Numbered from the stretch's first letter, positions 43,341 through 52,215 are shown. The stretch is DNA of 64,000 bases from Devosia sp. ZB163 (GCF_028613635.1 NZ_JAQRMY010000001.1:1034331-1098330), one strand, 5' to 3'. Translations and numbers: made by a program. The notes: generated by a model not told the origin, from the letters alone.

Positions 43341-44401
43341 CAGGCCGCGGCGGCCGCCGCCCTCTCGAGGCTCGTGCTGATTGCCGCCCGGTCGAGCGGA
43401 CTCTCGCCGATCACCACGAGCGCGGTCTGGCGCACCTCGCCCGGTTTCCACGGCCGGTCGAAATAGGCGGTGACCCGCGGTCCCACGGCCTGGATGGCCA
43501 GCCGGGCGGGAGCGCCGGGCAGGGCGGCAAAGCCCTTGAGCCGCAACACGTCATGAGCGCGGATCGTCTGCTCGATGGTCTGGAGCAGTTGATCCTTGCT
43601 GGTGACGCCATCGAGAGTGACCGAGAACGAGTCGAAGTCGTCGTGCTCGTGTCCCTCGCCGCCATGCTCGAGCTCGTGGTGGCTCTCGCGGCCCGCTAGG
43701 TTGTCCTCGGTCGAGAGCCCCATGCCGAGAAGCGCAGCGACGTCCACATGGCCGTTATGGGCGCGGACGATGCCGGTGCCAGGCCGCATCTCGGCCCTCA
43801 GGTGCTTCTCGATGGTGTCGAGCTTGTCGCCCGCAACGAGATCCGACTTGTTGAGGATCACCATGTCGGCGGCGATCAGTTGGTCCTCGAACAATTCGCC
43901 AAGCGGCGTTTCGTGGTCGAGCATGGCATCGGCCGAGCGTAGCGCGTCCACGGCGGCCTCGTCATTGGCGAACCGGCCCTCGCTCAGCGCCGCAGCGTCG
44001 GCGACGGTGACGACGCCATCGATCGTCACTTCCGACTTGATCTCGGGCCAGTTGAAGGCCCGGATCAGTGGCTGCGGCAGGGCGAGGCCCGACGTTTCGA
44101 TCACGATGTGGTCCGGCCGGTCCTCGCGGGCAAGGAGTTGCTGCATGGTGGGGATGAACTCGTCGGCCACGGTGCAGCAGATGCAGCCGTTCGAAAGCTC
44201 GATCATATCCTCCTCGCGGCAGGTCTCGTCGCCACATCCGGCGAGGATCTCCTTGTCCACCCCGAGCTCGCCGAACTCGTTGATGATCAGCGCAATCCGC
44301 TTGCCCTTGGCATGCGCGAGCACGTGGCGGACCAGCGTGGTCTTCCCCGCGCCGAGGAACCCGGTGATGACGGTGACGGGGATTTTCGAACCAGCGGTCA
44401 T
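43340..44401 (-). CDS. cobW: CobW family GTPase / metallochaperone
   Basis: A 353-residue G3E GTPase. The P-loop GFLGAGKTT is at 14-22, the metal-binding CxCC motif at C73-I-C75-C76 (NGCICC), and NKSD gives guanine specificity. A His/Asp-rich loop, HHELEHGGEGHEHDD, precedes the C-terminal domain. CobW is thought to deliver Co2+ to CobN. The position between cbtA and cobN, with ATGA overlaps on both sides and a B12 riboswitch upstream, supports the cobalt version rather than a zinc COG0523 chaperone. Confidence 0.95.
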   Translation of the reverse strand: MTAGSKIPVTVITGFLGAGKTTLVRHVLAHAKGKRIALIINEFGELGVDKEILAGCGDETCREEDMIELSNGCICCTVADEFIPTMQQLLAREDRPDHIVIETSGLALPQPLIRAFNWPEIKSEVTIDGVVTVADAAALSEGRFANDEAAVDALRSADAMLDHETPLGELFEDQLIAADMVILNKSDLVAGDKLDTIEKHLRAEMRPGTGIVRAHNGHVDVAALLGMGLSTEDNLAGRESHHELEHGGEGHEHDDFDSFSVTLDGVTSKDQLLQTIEQTIRAHDVLRLKGFAALPGAPARLAIQAVGPRVTAYFDRPWKPGEVRQTALVVIGESPLDRAAISTSLERAAAAAA

Positions 44402-45156
44402 GCGTGTGCTCCCTTGAGGGCAAAGGCTTCGGACTTGGCGAACCGCTCGTTGAGCCAGCCGAGCAGCGGCCCGGCGATCAGCCAGAACAGGGCGCCTGTT
44501 GCCAGCGCGTTTGCGGCATAGGCGGTGGCAAGGTGCGCCGGCACGCCACTCGGCTCGTGCGGGGCAGGGGGCGCGCCGATCACATGCGGCGCCGCGATCA
44601 GCACCACGGCAATCGCAAGGCCGGTCCAGTTCCTGAGCCTGGCGATCGCCAGTATCCCGGCCCCTGTGGCGATCGCCGTGCCGATCCACCAGGCCTGCCG
44701 GGCCACGAGATCCGCCGCCGGCATTCCCGGCAGTTCGGGCGGCAGGCCCACCGCTGGCGCGAGCTGCAGCGCGATGAAGCCGCCCAACCCCCAGATCAGT
44801 CCATTCCGCGTCGTGATCTCGATCCCCGAAAGGACGGAGACGGCGGCAAGGAGGAACGCGAAGCCGATCGCGCCCAGCACGTTGGCGAGCACGGTGTAGA
44901 CAACCCGCTCGGTGCCATCCTGGGGCGCCCAGGCTTCCTCGTCGTGATGATGGTCGTCGGCCGGAGCCGCTGCTTCGGTCGTTGCGGCCGCCGTGCCCGC
45001 GTCATGGCTATGCTCGGCCGCGGGGGCCGCGTTCTCGTATGTCTCGGCTTCGAGGATCAGCGGAGCGACACGCCATTGCTGGACGGCGCTCATGGCCAAG
45101 CCGGCTGCGAGCCCAGAAAGGACCGCAGCGAAGAAAATTCGCTGGAAGAGTTTCAT
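44398..45156 (-). CDS. cbtA: Cobalt transporter subunit CbtA
   Basis: A 252-residue membrane protein with about five or six helices: residues 7-27, 89-115, 121-140, 156-172, 178-196 and 220-238. A His-rich loop, DDHHHDEEAWAP, follows the first helix and is typical of CbtA, the predicted B12-regulated cobalt uptake protein. It follows cbtB by 18 bp and overlaps cobW. Biochemistry of CbtAB is thin, so the role comes from family context. Confidence 0.92.
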   Translation of the reverse strand: MKLFQRIFFAAVLSGLAAGLAMSAVQQWRVAPLILEAETYENAAPAAEHSHDAGTAAATTEAAAPADDHHHDEEAWAPQDGTERVVYTVLANVLGAIGFAFLLAAVSVLSGIEITTRNGLIWGLGGFIALQLAPAVGLPPELPGMPAADLVARQAWWIGTAIATGAGILAIARLRNWTGLAIAVVLIAAPHVIGAPPAPHEPSGVPAHLATAYAANALATGALFWLIAGPLLGWLNERFAKSEAFALKGAHA

Positions 45157-45174
45157 CGATGTCTCGCGGGGTGC

Positions 45175-45360
45175 TTAGTGGCAGGGGAAGCCAAGCGCAT
45201 GGCGCGTGTCGTGCGCGCCATTGTGGATGGCCATGTCGCTGGCAAAGCCCACCCCGCCCACGAGGACGAGGCCGAGGAACAGCGCCAGCACACCTGCGGT
45301 GAGCCGCTGCGAGATCGAGAGAGAGGCAATAGTGGTCGACGTTTGCGTCGCGGTCGTCAT
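45175..45360 (-). CDS. cbtB: Cobalt transporter subunit CbtB
   Basis: A 61-residue single-pass membrane protein with a helix near 19-40 (LTAGVLALFLGLVLVGGVGFA). The C-terminal motif HDTRHALGFPCH carries metal-ligand histidines and a cysteine typical of CbtB. It is the first gene after the cobalamin riboswitch. The Shine-Dalgarno GGAGGG (about 45370-45375) lies inside a small ACAC/GTGT hairpin, so translation can be switched by the riboswitch. Confidence 0.92.
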   Translation of the reverse strand: MTTATQTSTTIASLSISQRLTAGVLALFLGLVLVGGVGFASDMAIHNGAHDTRHALGFPCH

Positions 45361-45402
45361 GAGTGGACACCCTCCGTGTGCACGTTGATCTGGGCTCTTC
45401 GC

Positions 45403-45594
45403 CCGGTTGCACGCTGGCAGGTCTCCTGGCTCACGGGTCTTCGTGTTCCTCCACCTTCCCGGCATTCGCCAGTGGTGATCGGAGGGGCACTCGCCGCTTA
45501 CAGTTGCGGGGGCAGCCACGGATTTGGTCCCTGATGGGTACGCCTCACCGTGTTCCCTTTTGATCCGCTTGCCCGAACGGGGTCGCGGAACCAA
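45403..45594 (-). ncRNA. Cobalamin (B12) riboswitch
   Basis: Read on the minus strand this has the family landmarks in order: AAAAGGGAAC then GGTGAGG, GGCTGCCCCCGCAACTGTAA, GCGGCGAG, CCACTGG, GGGAAGG, GACCCGTGAGC and the B12 box AGCCAGGAGACCTGCC (45417-45432). Outer GGTT/AACC arms close the element. It ends about 43 nt before cbtB. Adenosylcobalamin binding should reduce expression of cbtB-cbtA-cobW-cobN-cobO, probably by hiding the cbtB ribosome site. Confidence 0.95.
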
Positions 45595-45630
45595 CGTGGG
45601 GCTATCGTTACGCCGTCCGATGGGGTGCGG

Positions 45631-46227
45631 TCAATCTTCCACCACGTTGGGATCGGCGTATCCGATGGTGATCGTCTCGATCCGCGCGCCCACCTTCTCG
45701 AGCAGCGGCTCGGTCGACGAGATCTGCTGGTCGCCGGAAATGGCATCGACATTGAGCTCGGCCGGATAGTCCGCCGTCCCGAACCGGACCGTCACCTCGC
45801 AGCCGCCGTCGAGCGCGGCGAGCTTGCCGCCTTCGAAGATCGCCGTGCCGCCATAGTCCCAGAAAAAGCCGTACATCTGGAAGGGGCCGCCATTCAGCGC
45901 CTCCACCTCCTTCACCGTCATCCCGGTCCTGAGCCCGCCCGGCGTCAGCTCCCCCGCCGGCACGGTGAAATAGGCTGTCTGCTCGTTCTTCTGCTCGTCC
46001 CACCAGCCGAACTCCATGGTCCTCGCCGGATCGTTCGGGAACACCGTTGTCGCAAGCACCGTCGAGCCTTCCGGGCCGGGGACCTCGCCGGTCAGAACAT
46101 TCTCCTTGCCGAAGGTCTCGATCAACCGGGCTTCCGAGCTGTCGGCGCCGAAGGGCCCCTCGCACTTGATCTCTCCGCCGAGAGCCGGCGTGACGAGAAG
46201 CAACGGGAGCAGTGCGAGCGCGCGCAT
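45631..46227 (-). CDS. Exported hypothetical protein (198 aa)
   Basis: The ATG at 46227 follows a consensus AGGAGG. The signal peptide MRALALLPLLLVTPALGGE is cut near residue 18. The mature protein (FGADSSEARLIETFGKENV, GMTVKEVEALNGGPFQMYGF, LDGGCEVTVRF) resembles periplasmic proteins with a SmpA-like helix, but I cannot name a family. It ends just upstream of the riboswitch and probably has its own transcript. A longer reading to 46314 lacks a ribosome site. Confidence 0.75.
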   Translation of the reverse strand: MRALALLPLLLVTPALGGEIKCEGPFGADSSEARLIETFGKENVLTGEVPGPEGSTVLATTVFPNDPARTMEFGWWDEQKNEQTAYFTVPAGELTPGGLRTGMTVKEVEALNGGPFQMYGFFWDYGGTAIFEGGKLAALDGGCEVTVRFGTADYPAELNVDAISGDQQISSTEPLLEKVGARIETITIGYADPNVVED

Positions 46228-46343
46228 GGCGACACCTCCTTCGTGTCCGCACATCTTGGCGGATTTTCGTGAGTCTGGGCAGGGCTTGCGGCGGAAGCGG
46301 GGCGGGAGGATCAATATCGCACCCCGATTCTCCGGTGCTACCG

Positions 46344-46700
46344 ATGTCCTTTACCTTTCAGACGGTCATGCCGATCGTCCTGCTCGTTGCGTCCAACGTC
46401 TTCATGACCGTGGCCTGGTACGGCCACCTAAAGTTCCCGCACGCTGCCATGTGGGTGGCTGTGATGGTGAGCTGGGGCATCGCCCTCTTCGAGTACTGGC
46501 TGGCCGTCCCCGCCAACCGTATCGGCTATGGCACCTATTCGGCCGCCGAACTGAAGACGATCCAGGAGGTCATCAGCCTCACCGTCTTCGTCGGCTTCGC
46601 CGTGTTCGTCCTCGGCGAGAAGCTCACCTGGAACCACGCCGTCGGCTTCGTCCTCATCTTCGCCGGCGCCTTCTTCATCTTCCGCGGGCCGTTGCGGTAA
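46344..46700 (+). CDS. DMT-superfamily small membrane protein (DUF486)
   Basis: A 118-residue protein with four transmembrane helices in the DUF486 pattern: MPIVLLVASNVFMTVAWYGHL, then AVMVSWGIALFEYWLAVPANRIGY, ISLTVFVGFAVFVLGE and VGFVLIFAGAFFIFRGP. It resembles half-size drug/metabolite transporter proteins that work as dimers; substrates are unknown. It stands alone and ends 16 bp from the convergent znuA stop. Confidence 0.85.
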   Translation: MSFTFQTVMPIVLLVASNVFMTVAWYGHLKFPHAAMWVAVMVSWGIALFEYWLAVPANRIGYGTYSAAELKTIQEVISLTVFVGFAVFVLGEKLTWNHAVGFVLIFAGAFFIFRGPLR

Positions 46701-46716
46701 CGCCCGCGGCCGCGTC

Positions 46717-47664
46717 CTATCGGGCGAGGCAGTCCTTGAGGTTGGCCGCGAGGTTGCCGATCAGCTGGCGGTAAAGGCCGACGCCTTCGTCCAGCGTTGC
46801 CCCCTCGGGGTCGAGCACGCCCTGCCTTGCGCCGGTTCCTTCGATCAGGACCTCGACGATGCGGGGATCGAACTGCGGCTCGGCGAAGACGCAGGCGGCA
46901 TCAAGTGTCTTGAGTTTGTCGCGGATCGCATTGATCCGGTCGGCGCCAGGCGCCACCTCGGGGCTCACCGTCACTGTGCCTGCCACGTTCAGCCCGAACC
47001 GGTTTTCGAAATACTGGTACGCGTCGTGGAACACGACGAAAGGCCGGTCCTTGACTGGCGCAAGGCTCGCCCCGGTCTCGGCAATCAGCGCGTCGAGATC
47101 GGCTGTTTCGGTGGCGGCATTGGCGCGGTAAGTCTCGGCATGCTCGGGGTCGGCTGCCGCTAGCTTGTCGGCGATCACCGCCACCATCGCCTTGGCATTG
47201 GCCGGGTCGAGAAAGAAATGCATGTCCGCGCCGTCCTCGTCCGCGTGCTCATGACCGTGATCGTGGCGGTCCTCGCTCTTGTCCCCCTCGTGCGCATGCT
47301 CCTCGAAGGTCCCGCCTTCGCGCGGCGCCAGCAGTTCGATCCCGGGCGACCTGCTGAGTTCGACCACCTCGGCCTTGGGCGCGAGGGTCCCGATCGAGTC
47401 CGCCAGGAACAGCTCGAGCCCGTGTCCCGTCCAGAACACCAGGTCCGCGCCCTGCAGCGCCTGCGCATCGGACGGCTTGAGCGTATAGCTATGGGGCGAG
47501 CTCGCACCCTTGACGATCAGCGCCGGGCTTCCGAGATCCCCCATCACCGCCGCCACCAGCGAGTGGATCGGCTTTACCGTCGCGACGACGCTGGGCACTT
47601 CGGCCAGCGCTGCGGTCGACAGGGCCAGTGCGGTGGCCAGCGTTGCGAGAAATCTCTTGTGCAT
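46717..47664 (-). CDS. znuA: Zinc ABC transporter substrate-binding protein ZnuA
   Basis: A 315-residue periplasmic cluster A-I binding protein with a signal peptide ending near ALAEV (residue 21). Zinc ligands are expected at H58 (SPHSY), H149 (MHFFLDP) and H213 (FHDAYQY). The His/Asp-rich loop at about 123-149, HDHGHEHADEDGADMH, is typical of ZnuA and captures zinc. The ATG at 47664 begins the signal peptide. It is divergent from znuC over a 122-bp region with two Zur boxes. Confidence 0.95.
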   Translation of the reverse strand: MHKRFLATLATALALSTAALAEVPSVVATVKPIHSLVAAVMGDLGSPALIVKGASSPHSYTLKPSDAQALQGADLVFWTGHGLELFLADSIGTLAPKAEVVELSRSPGIELLAPREGGTFEEHAHEGDKSEDRHDHGHEHADEDGADMHFFLDPANAKAMVAVIADKLAAADPEHAETYRANAATETADLDALIAETGASLAPVKDRPFVVFHDAYQYFENRFGLNVAGTVTVSPEVAPGADRINAIRDKLKTLDAACVFAEPQFDPRIVEVLIEGTGARQGVLDPEGATLDEGVGLYRQLIGNLAANLKDCLAR

Positions 47665-47708
47665 CGAACAGGCCCTCATCCGTGAATAGCAGCCGCAAGC
47701 GGTGAAAT

Positions 47709-47745
47709 GTTATGACATAACGCTATCGACGTGTTACGCTATAAC
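47709..47745. promoter_or_regulatory. Two tandem Zur boxes in the znuA-znuC control region
   Basis: GTTATGACATAAC (47709-47721) and GTTACGCTATAAC (47733-47745) both fit GTTAYnnnATAAC, the core of alphaproteobacterial Zur operators. Their centres are 24 bp apart, more than two helical turns. One probably serves each divergent transcript. Confidence 0.85.
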
Positions 47746-47786
47746 GTAATGGTAGAACGTCAGCAAGAGACGGAATCGCGAATTTC

Positions 47787-48608
47787 ATGGATGCACGTTT
47801 GAGCGAACAAGTGCTGGTCGATGTGGCCGGCGCTGGCGTGCGGCGCGATGGGCGCTGGCTCGTCGAGGGCGTCGATCTGTCGATCCGCCGTGGCGAGATC
47901 GTCACCATGATCGGCCCCAACGGCTCGGGCAAGTCGACGACCGCCAAGCTCGTCACCGGCGTGCTGAAGCCCTCCGTCGGCTCGGTCACCCGCAAGTCCG
48001 GCCTGCGCATCGGCTACGTGCCGCAAAAGCTCGCCATCGACTGGACCATGCCTCTCACCGTCCAGCGCCTGATGTCGCTTACCGGCCAGTACGGCAAGGA
48101 TGAAATTGCCACCGCGCTGGCCGCTACCGGTGTTGCCCACCTCGCCCAGGCTGAGGTCCAGCATCTGTCGGGCGGCGAGTTCCAGCGTGCGCTGCTGGCC
48201 CGCGCCATGATCCGGAAACCCGACCTGCTTGTCCTCGACGAGCCGGTGCAGGGCGTCGATTTCTCGGGCGAAGTCGCGCTCTATGATCTCATCGGCAAAA
48301 TCCGCGACGAGACGCGTTGCGGCATCCTGCTGATCAGCCACGACCTGCACGTCGTCATGGCCGCGACCGACACGGTCATCTGCCTCAATGGCCACGTCTG
48401 CTGCCGCGGCACGCCGGAATCGGTGGCGCGCAGTCCCGAGTACCTGAGCCTCTTCGGCGCCCGCGCCGCCAATGCGCTGGCCGTCTACCAGCATCATCAC
48501 GACCATACGCACCTGCCCGATGGCCGCGTGCTCGAGTCCGACGGCCGCATCGTCGAGGCCCACGAGCACGTGCACGAGCCCGAGGGGCATGATCACCGCC
48601 ATGTTTGA
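47787..48608 (+). CDS. znuC: Zinc ABC transporter ATP-binding protein ZnuC
   Basis: A 273-residue ABC ATPase with Walker A GPNGSGKST, signature HLSGGEFQRALLARA and Walker B LLVLDEP. The C-terminal roughly 30 residues are His-rich (YQHHHDHTHLPDG, AHEHVHEPEGHDHRH), probably binding zinc. It energises zinc uptake through ZnuB. The gene overlaps znuB by 8 bp and lies downstream of the Zur boxes. Confidence 0.95.
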   Translation: MDARLSEQVLVDVAGAGVRRDGRWLVEGVDLSIRRGEIVTMIGPNGSGKSTTAKLVTGVLKPSVGSVTRKSGLRIGYVPQKLAIDWTMPLTVQRLMSLTGQYGKDEIATALAATGVAHLAQAEVQHLSGGEFQRALLARAMIRKPDLLVLDEPVQGVDFSGEVALYDLIGKIRDETRCGILLISHDLHVVMAATDTVICLNGHVCCRGTPESVARSPEYLSLFGARAANALAVYQHHHDHTHLPDGRVLESDGRIVEAHEHVHEPEGHDHRHV

Positions 48609-49407
48609 CGACTTCTTCACCCGCGCCCTCGTCGCCGGCATCGGCCTTGCCTTCGTCGCCGGGCCGCTCGGCTGCTTCATCGTGTGGCGTCGCATGTCCT
48701 ACTTCGGCGACACCATGGCCCACTCGGCCCTGCTCGGCGTGGCGCTGAGCCTTGTTCTCGACATCAACGTCACGCTCGGCGTCTTCATCATCGCCGCGGC
48801 GGTGGCCGGCGCGCTCCTGCTGCTTCAGCGTCGCAACACGCTTTCCACCGACGCGCTGCTCGGCATTCTCAGCCACTCCGCCCTCGCCATCGGCCTCGTC
48901 GTTGCCTTCCTCAGCGGCATTCGCGTCGACCTGATGGGCTTCCTGTTCGGCGACATCCTCGCCGTCTCTGTCATCGACATCGTCGTCATCTATCTCGGTG
49001 GTGCAGTCATCCTGGGCGTCCTCCTGGCCATGTGGCGGCCGCTGCTCGCCGCCACGGTGAATGCCGAGCTGGCCGAGGCCGAAGGTATGCGCCCCGATGT
49101 CACCCGCGTCGTCTTCATGCTGCTGCTCGCCTCGGTCATCGCCATCGCCATGAAGATCGTCGGCGTGCTGCTGATCACCGCACTGCTCATCATTCCTGCC
49201 GCCACGGCCCGCCGTATCAGCGTCACGCCCGAGCAGATGGCGATCGCCTCGGCCTTCGCCGGCGCTCTCGCCGTCACCGGTGGGCTCTTCGGCTCGCTGC
49301 GCTTCGATACCCCGAGCGGCCCCTCCATCGTGGTCGCCGCGCTTGCGCTGTTCCTCATCTCCGTCGCCCTGCCGGCGCGGCTCTGGCGCAAGAAGCAGGA
49401 GGTCTGA
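48601..49407 (+). CDS. znuB: Zinc ABC transporter permease ZnuB
   Basis: A 268-residue permease of the ABC-3 family with about eight transmembrane helices. The conserved region MSYFGDTMAHSALLGVAL is present, as is the MKIVGVLLITALLIIPAATAR segment. It forms the inner-membrane channel for zinc. I choose the ATG at 48601, which gives the expected N-terminus MFDDFFTRALVAG and overlaps the znuC stop; zur follows 2 bp later. Confidence 0.95.
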   Translation: MFDDFFTRALVAGIGLAFVAGPLGCFIVWRRMSYFGDTMAHSALLGVALSLVLDINVTLGVFIIAAAVAGALLLLQRRNTLSTDALLGILSHSALAIGLVVAFLSGIRVDLMGFLFGDILAVSVIDIVVIYLGGAVILGVLLAMWRPLLAATVNAELAEAEGMRPDVTRVVFMLLLASVIAIAMKIVGVLLITALLIIPAATARRISVTPEQMAIASAFAGALAVTGGLFGSLRFDTPSGPSIVVAALALFLISVALPARLWRKKQEV

Positions 49408-49409
49408 CC

Positions 49410-49847
49410 ATGGCCCACAGCCACGACGACCACCATCACGAACGACCGCGCGACCTGACTCGCAACCAGGATCTCGTGCTGCAGACCCTCAACCATGCCG
49501 AAGGCCCGCTCTCGGCCTACGACATCCTCGACAAGCTGCGCGAGGATGGCCTGCGCGCGCCGCTGCAGGTCTATCGCGCGTTGGACAAGCTCGTGGAGCA
49601 GGGCCTCGCCCACCGGCTTGAATCGCTTAGCGCCTTCGTCTGCTGCGCCGATGCCGGCTGCCACGACGGGGCCCGCACCGCCGCTTTCGCCATCTGCTCC
49701 GGCTGCGGCCGCGTCGACGAGTTCGCCGATCCCGAAGTGGTGGAGCGCCTTGCGGCCTGGGCGCAGGAGAAGGGCTTCGGCCTCGAGCGCACCACCATCG
49801 AGCTGCGCGGCCGCTGCGCCAGGTGCCTCGGTTCTTCTACCCCCTAG
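49410..49847 (+). CDS. zur: Zinc uptake regulator Zur (Fur family)
   Basis: A 145-residue Fur-family repressor. A His-rich N-terminus (MAHSHDDHHHERP) precedes the winged helix (ILDKLREDGLRAPLQVYRAL). The structural zinc site has two CxxC pairs, C96/C99 and C136/C139. Zur with bound zinc represses znu genes through the boxes at 47709-47745. It is the third gene of znuC-znuB-zur, so the system is self-limiting. GGAGG in AGCAGGAGGTC precedes its ATG. Confidence 0.93.
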   Translation: MAHSHDDHHHERPRDLTRNQDLVLQTLNHAEGPLSAYDILDKLREDGLRAPLQVYRALDKLVEQGLAHRLESLSAFVCCADAGCHDGARTAAFAICSGCGRVDEFADPEVVERLAAWAQEKGFGLERTTIELRGRCARCLGSSTP

Positions 49848-49898
49848 GGGCATGGGTGACCACCGAACCGTCCCATTTCGAGGATGGGAGCAGGACCG

Positions 49899-52130
49899 CT
49901 AGCTTGCGGCTTTCAGTGGCTCCTGCTCGCCGATCAGGCGCATCAACTGCGCCAGCTTTAGCGGCCGTGCGAAGAGGTATCCCTGGAACTCGCGGCACCC
50001 CAGCCGCGACAGAAGTGCCGCCTCCTCGCGTCGCTCGACGCCTTCGGCAGTCACTGCCAGCCCCATGGCATAGGCGTAGATCATAGTGGATTCGACCAGC
50101 GCCGCCTGTACCGGGTCGCTGTCGATATCGGCCACCAGCGAACGGTCGAGCTTTACGCGATCGAAGCTGAACTGCTTGAGATAGCCGATCGACGAATAGC
50201 CCGTGCCGAAATCGTCCAGCGCAATCAGCACGCCCGCCTGCCGCAACTGCTCGATGAGCTTGATGGCGCGGTCGGGATGGGCGACGAGGAAGGACTCCGT
50301 CACTTCGAGTTGCAGCCGGGCCGGGTCCACGCCCCACTCGTCGAGCGCGGTGAATACCGTCTGCGGCAGGGTCGGGTTCCGCAACTGCGCGGTCGAGACG
50401 TTCACCGAGATCTTGAGGTTGCCCAGCGGCCCGATCTCCTCGATCGCCCGGCGCAACGCGAACATGCCGAGGTCGTCGATGAGGCCCGAGGCCTCCGCCG
50501 CAGGGATGAACTCGCCTGGTCCCATCGGTCCCGCGGCGCGGCGGTTCCAGCGCATCAGCGCCTCGACACCGATCACCCCCTGGGTCCGGAAGTCGATGAT
50601 CGGCTGATAGTCGAGATCGAACTCGCCCGCGTCCAGTCCACGGCGGATGTCGGCCTGCAGTTCGATGCGCCGGCGCCGTTCGTCCTCGATCCTGGGATCA
50701 TAGACCACCAGGTGGTTGCCGCCGGTTTCGCGCGCCCGGGCGCATGCCGTCTCGGCCATGCGAACAATGTCACTAACGTTGTCACGTGTAGCCGTCGCCG
50801 ATACGAAGCCAACGCTCAGTCCGCGGATCTTGAGCTTCAGCGCGCCCACCGGCACCGGGTCCGCAGCTGTCGCGATGATGCGTTCGGCGAGGTTCGAGAC
50901 CACCTCGCGCGCGTCCTCCCCGGAACGTTCGATCGAGAACTCCGACGGCGCCGTACGCGCCAGTGTCACCGTGCCATCGGCCAGTGCTTCGATGCGCGCG
51001 GCCAGCGCTGTCAGCAGCTGGTTCGAGGTCTCCCGGCCATAGAGCCCGGTCACGTCGAGCACGCCGTCGACGTCGATTTGTGCCACGGCCACCGGCAGTT
51101 CCGGCCGCTTCTTGGTGATCTGCCGGGAGATGTGCTCGACGAGGCCGAAGCGGTTCCTGAGCCCGGTGATCTCGTCGTAGCGCGCATTGTACCAGTCGCG
51201 TTCGTCGGCGACGGCGCGCTGCTGGATCGAGCGGCGGAACAGTGCGAGCACCACGAAGACGAGTGCGCCGATGACCAGCATCACCAGCACCGCGACGGTG
51301 ATGGTATGGGCGAATGCCGGGTCGCCCGGACGGCGCGGCGGCCAGTCGATAATGGCGATCTCGGCGCCGGTGGCATCGGTCAGCGCCATCCAGTCGTGTC
51401 CGGGCTGCGGCGCACTCACCAGCCGGGGCAGGGGGAGTTCGAACCGTGCCGCGACCCCACGCAGCATGGCGTCGTCCAGTTGCTTGGCGAGCCACAGGAT
51501 GCGCCGGTGCTCGCGCGGAATGCTCGCCTGGCCCGAACTGCCGTGGACCACTGCGCCTGCCAGCGCCGCGGCGCCCCGATCGTTGCGCGACAGATGCGCG
51601 ACGGTCGCATCGTCGCCCACGGTCGCGATGCCGCTCTCGAGCTCGCGCAGCAGGCTCGGGACGCCCGAGAAGGCATTCGCCAGGGTGCCTGTTACCGGTC
51701 CGCGGTTGGTCTCGCCGAAGATGATGTTGCCGTCGACGTCCGTCAGGATTGCCGTGTCGAAGGTGTCCGAGATCCGCGCCGTCGAGCCCCAGGTGGAGTC
51801 GTGCCAGGCCGGGTTCGGCTCGACATAGGTGTTGATATAGGCCTCGGTCCACGTGGCCTCGTCGGCCGCGCTCTCGCCAAGCCCCACCACGAGCGACTCG
51901 ACGGCTGCGGCGATGGCCTTCTTGCCGCGGTCGGAATCGATGGCGTTCATCTCGGAGCTCATCAGGTGCATGGCGACGAACACCAGCGCACAAACGCCGA
52001 CATAGACCGCGAACGCAGGGAGCGCGATCCAGAGCGTGAAGTTGAGCAATGCCGATTTCGGGCGGGCGTGCCTCTTCGTGCCGCGGGCGCTAGCGGCCGG
52101 TGCCAGAGGTTTTGCGGCAGCTTTCGGCAA
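49899..52130 (-). CDS. CHASE4-GGDEF-EAL membrane protein, probable c-di-GMP phosphodiesterase
   Basis: A 743-residue protein. Transmembrane helices at about 29-55 and 276-298 enclose a periplasmic CHASE4 sensor (about 60-270). A GGDEF domain (about 318-480) follows with a degenerate active site, APSEF at 394-398, so cyclase activity is unlikely. The EAL domain (about 495-735) keeps EALMRW (523-528), DDFGTGYSS (639-647), KLDRSL, AEGVE (695-699) and QGY, so it should hydrolyse c-di-GMP. It is single and unlinked to motility or polysaccharide genes here; the signal it senses is unknown. Confidence 0.92.
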   Translation of the reverse strand: MPKAAAKPLAPAASARGTKRHARPKSALLNFTLWIALPAFAVYVGVCALVFVAMHLMSSEMNAIDSDRGKKAIAAAVESLVVGLGESAADEATWTEAYINTYVEPNPAWHDSTWGSTARISDTFDTAILTDVDGNIIFGETNRGPVTGTLANAFSGVPSLLRELESGIATVGDDATVAHLSRNDRGAAALAGAVVHGSSGQASIPREHRRILWLAKQLDDAMLRGVAARFELPLPRLVSAPQPGHDWMALTDATGAEIAIIDWPPRRPGDPAFAHTITVAVLVMLVIGALVFVVLALFRRSIQQRAVADERDWYNARYDEITGLRNRFGLVEHISRQITKKRPELPVAVAQIDVDGVLDVTGLYGRETSNQLLTALAARIEALADGTVTLARTAPSEFSIERSGEDAREVVSNLAERIIATAADPVPVGALKLKIRGLSVGFVSATATRDNVSDIVRMAETACARARETGGNHLVVYDPRIEDERRRRIELQADIRRGLDAGEFDLDYQPIIDFRTQGVIGVEALMRWNRRAAGPMGPGEFIPAAEASGLIDDLGMFALRRAIEEIGPLGNLKISVNVSTAQLRNPTLPQTVFTALDEWGVDPARLQLEVTESFLVAHPDRAIKLIEQLRQAGVLIALDDFGTGYSSIGYLKQFSFDRVKLDRSLVADIDSDPVQAALVESTMIYAYAMGLAVTAEGVERREEAALLSRLGCREFQGYLFARPLKLAQLMRLIGEQEPLKAAS

Positions 52131-52215
52131 TAGGAAACACCGGCAGGTGAGGCATGCCGGGAACCCTAAAGTTCCTCGCTTAACAGCGGCTTAAGCCGGT
52201 TGCGCCGCGGCCGCG

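Noticed and set aside
52186-52197. Palindrome CGGCTTAAGCCG between dppF and the EAL gene
   Set aside because: Short and single, with no T run and no regulator nearby. It is too weak to call an operator or terminator.
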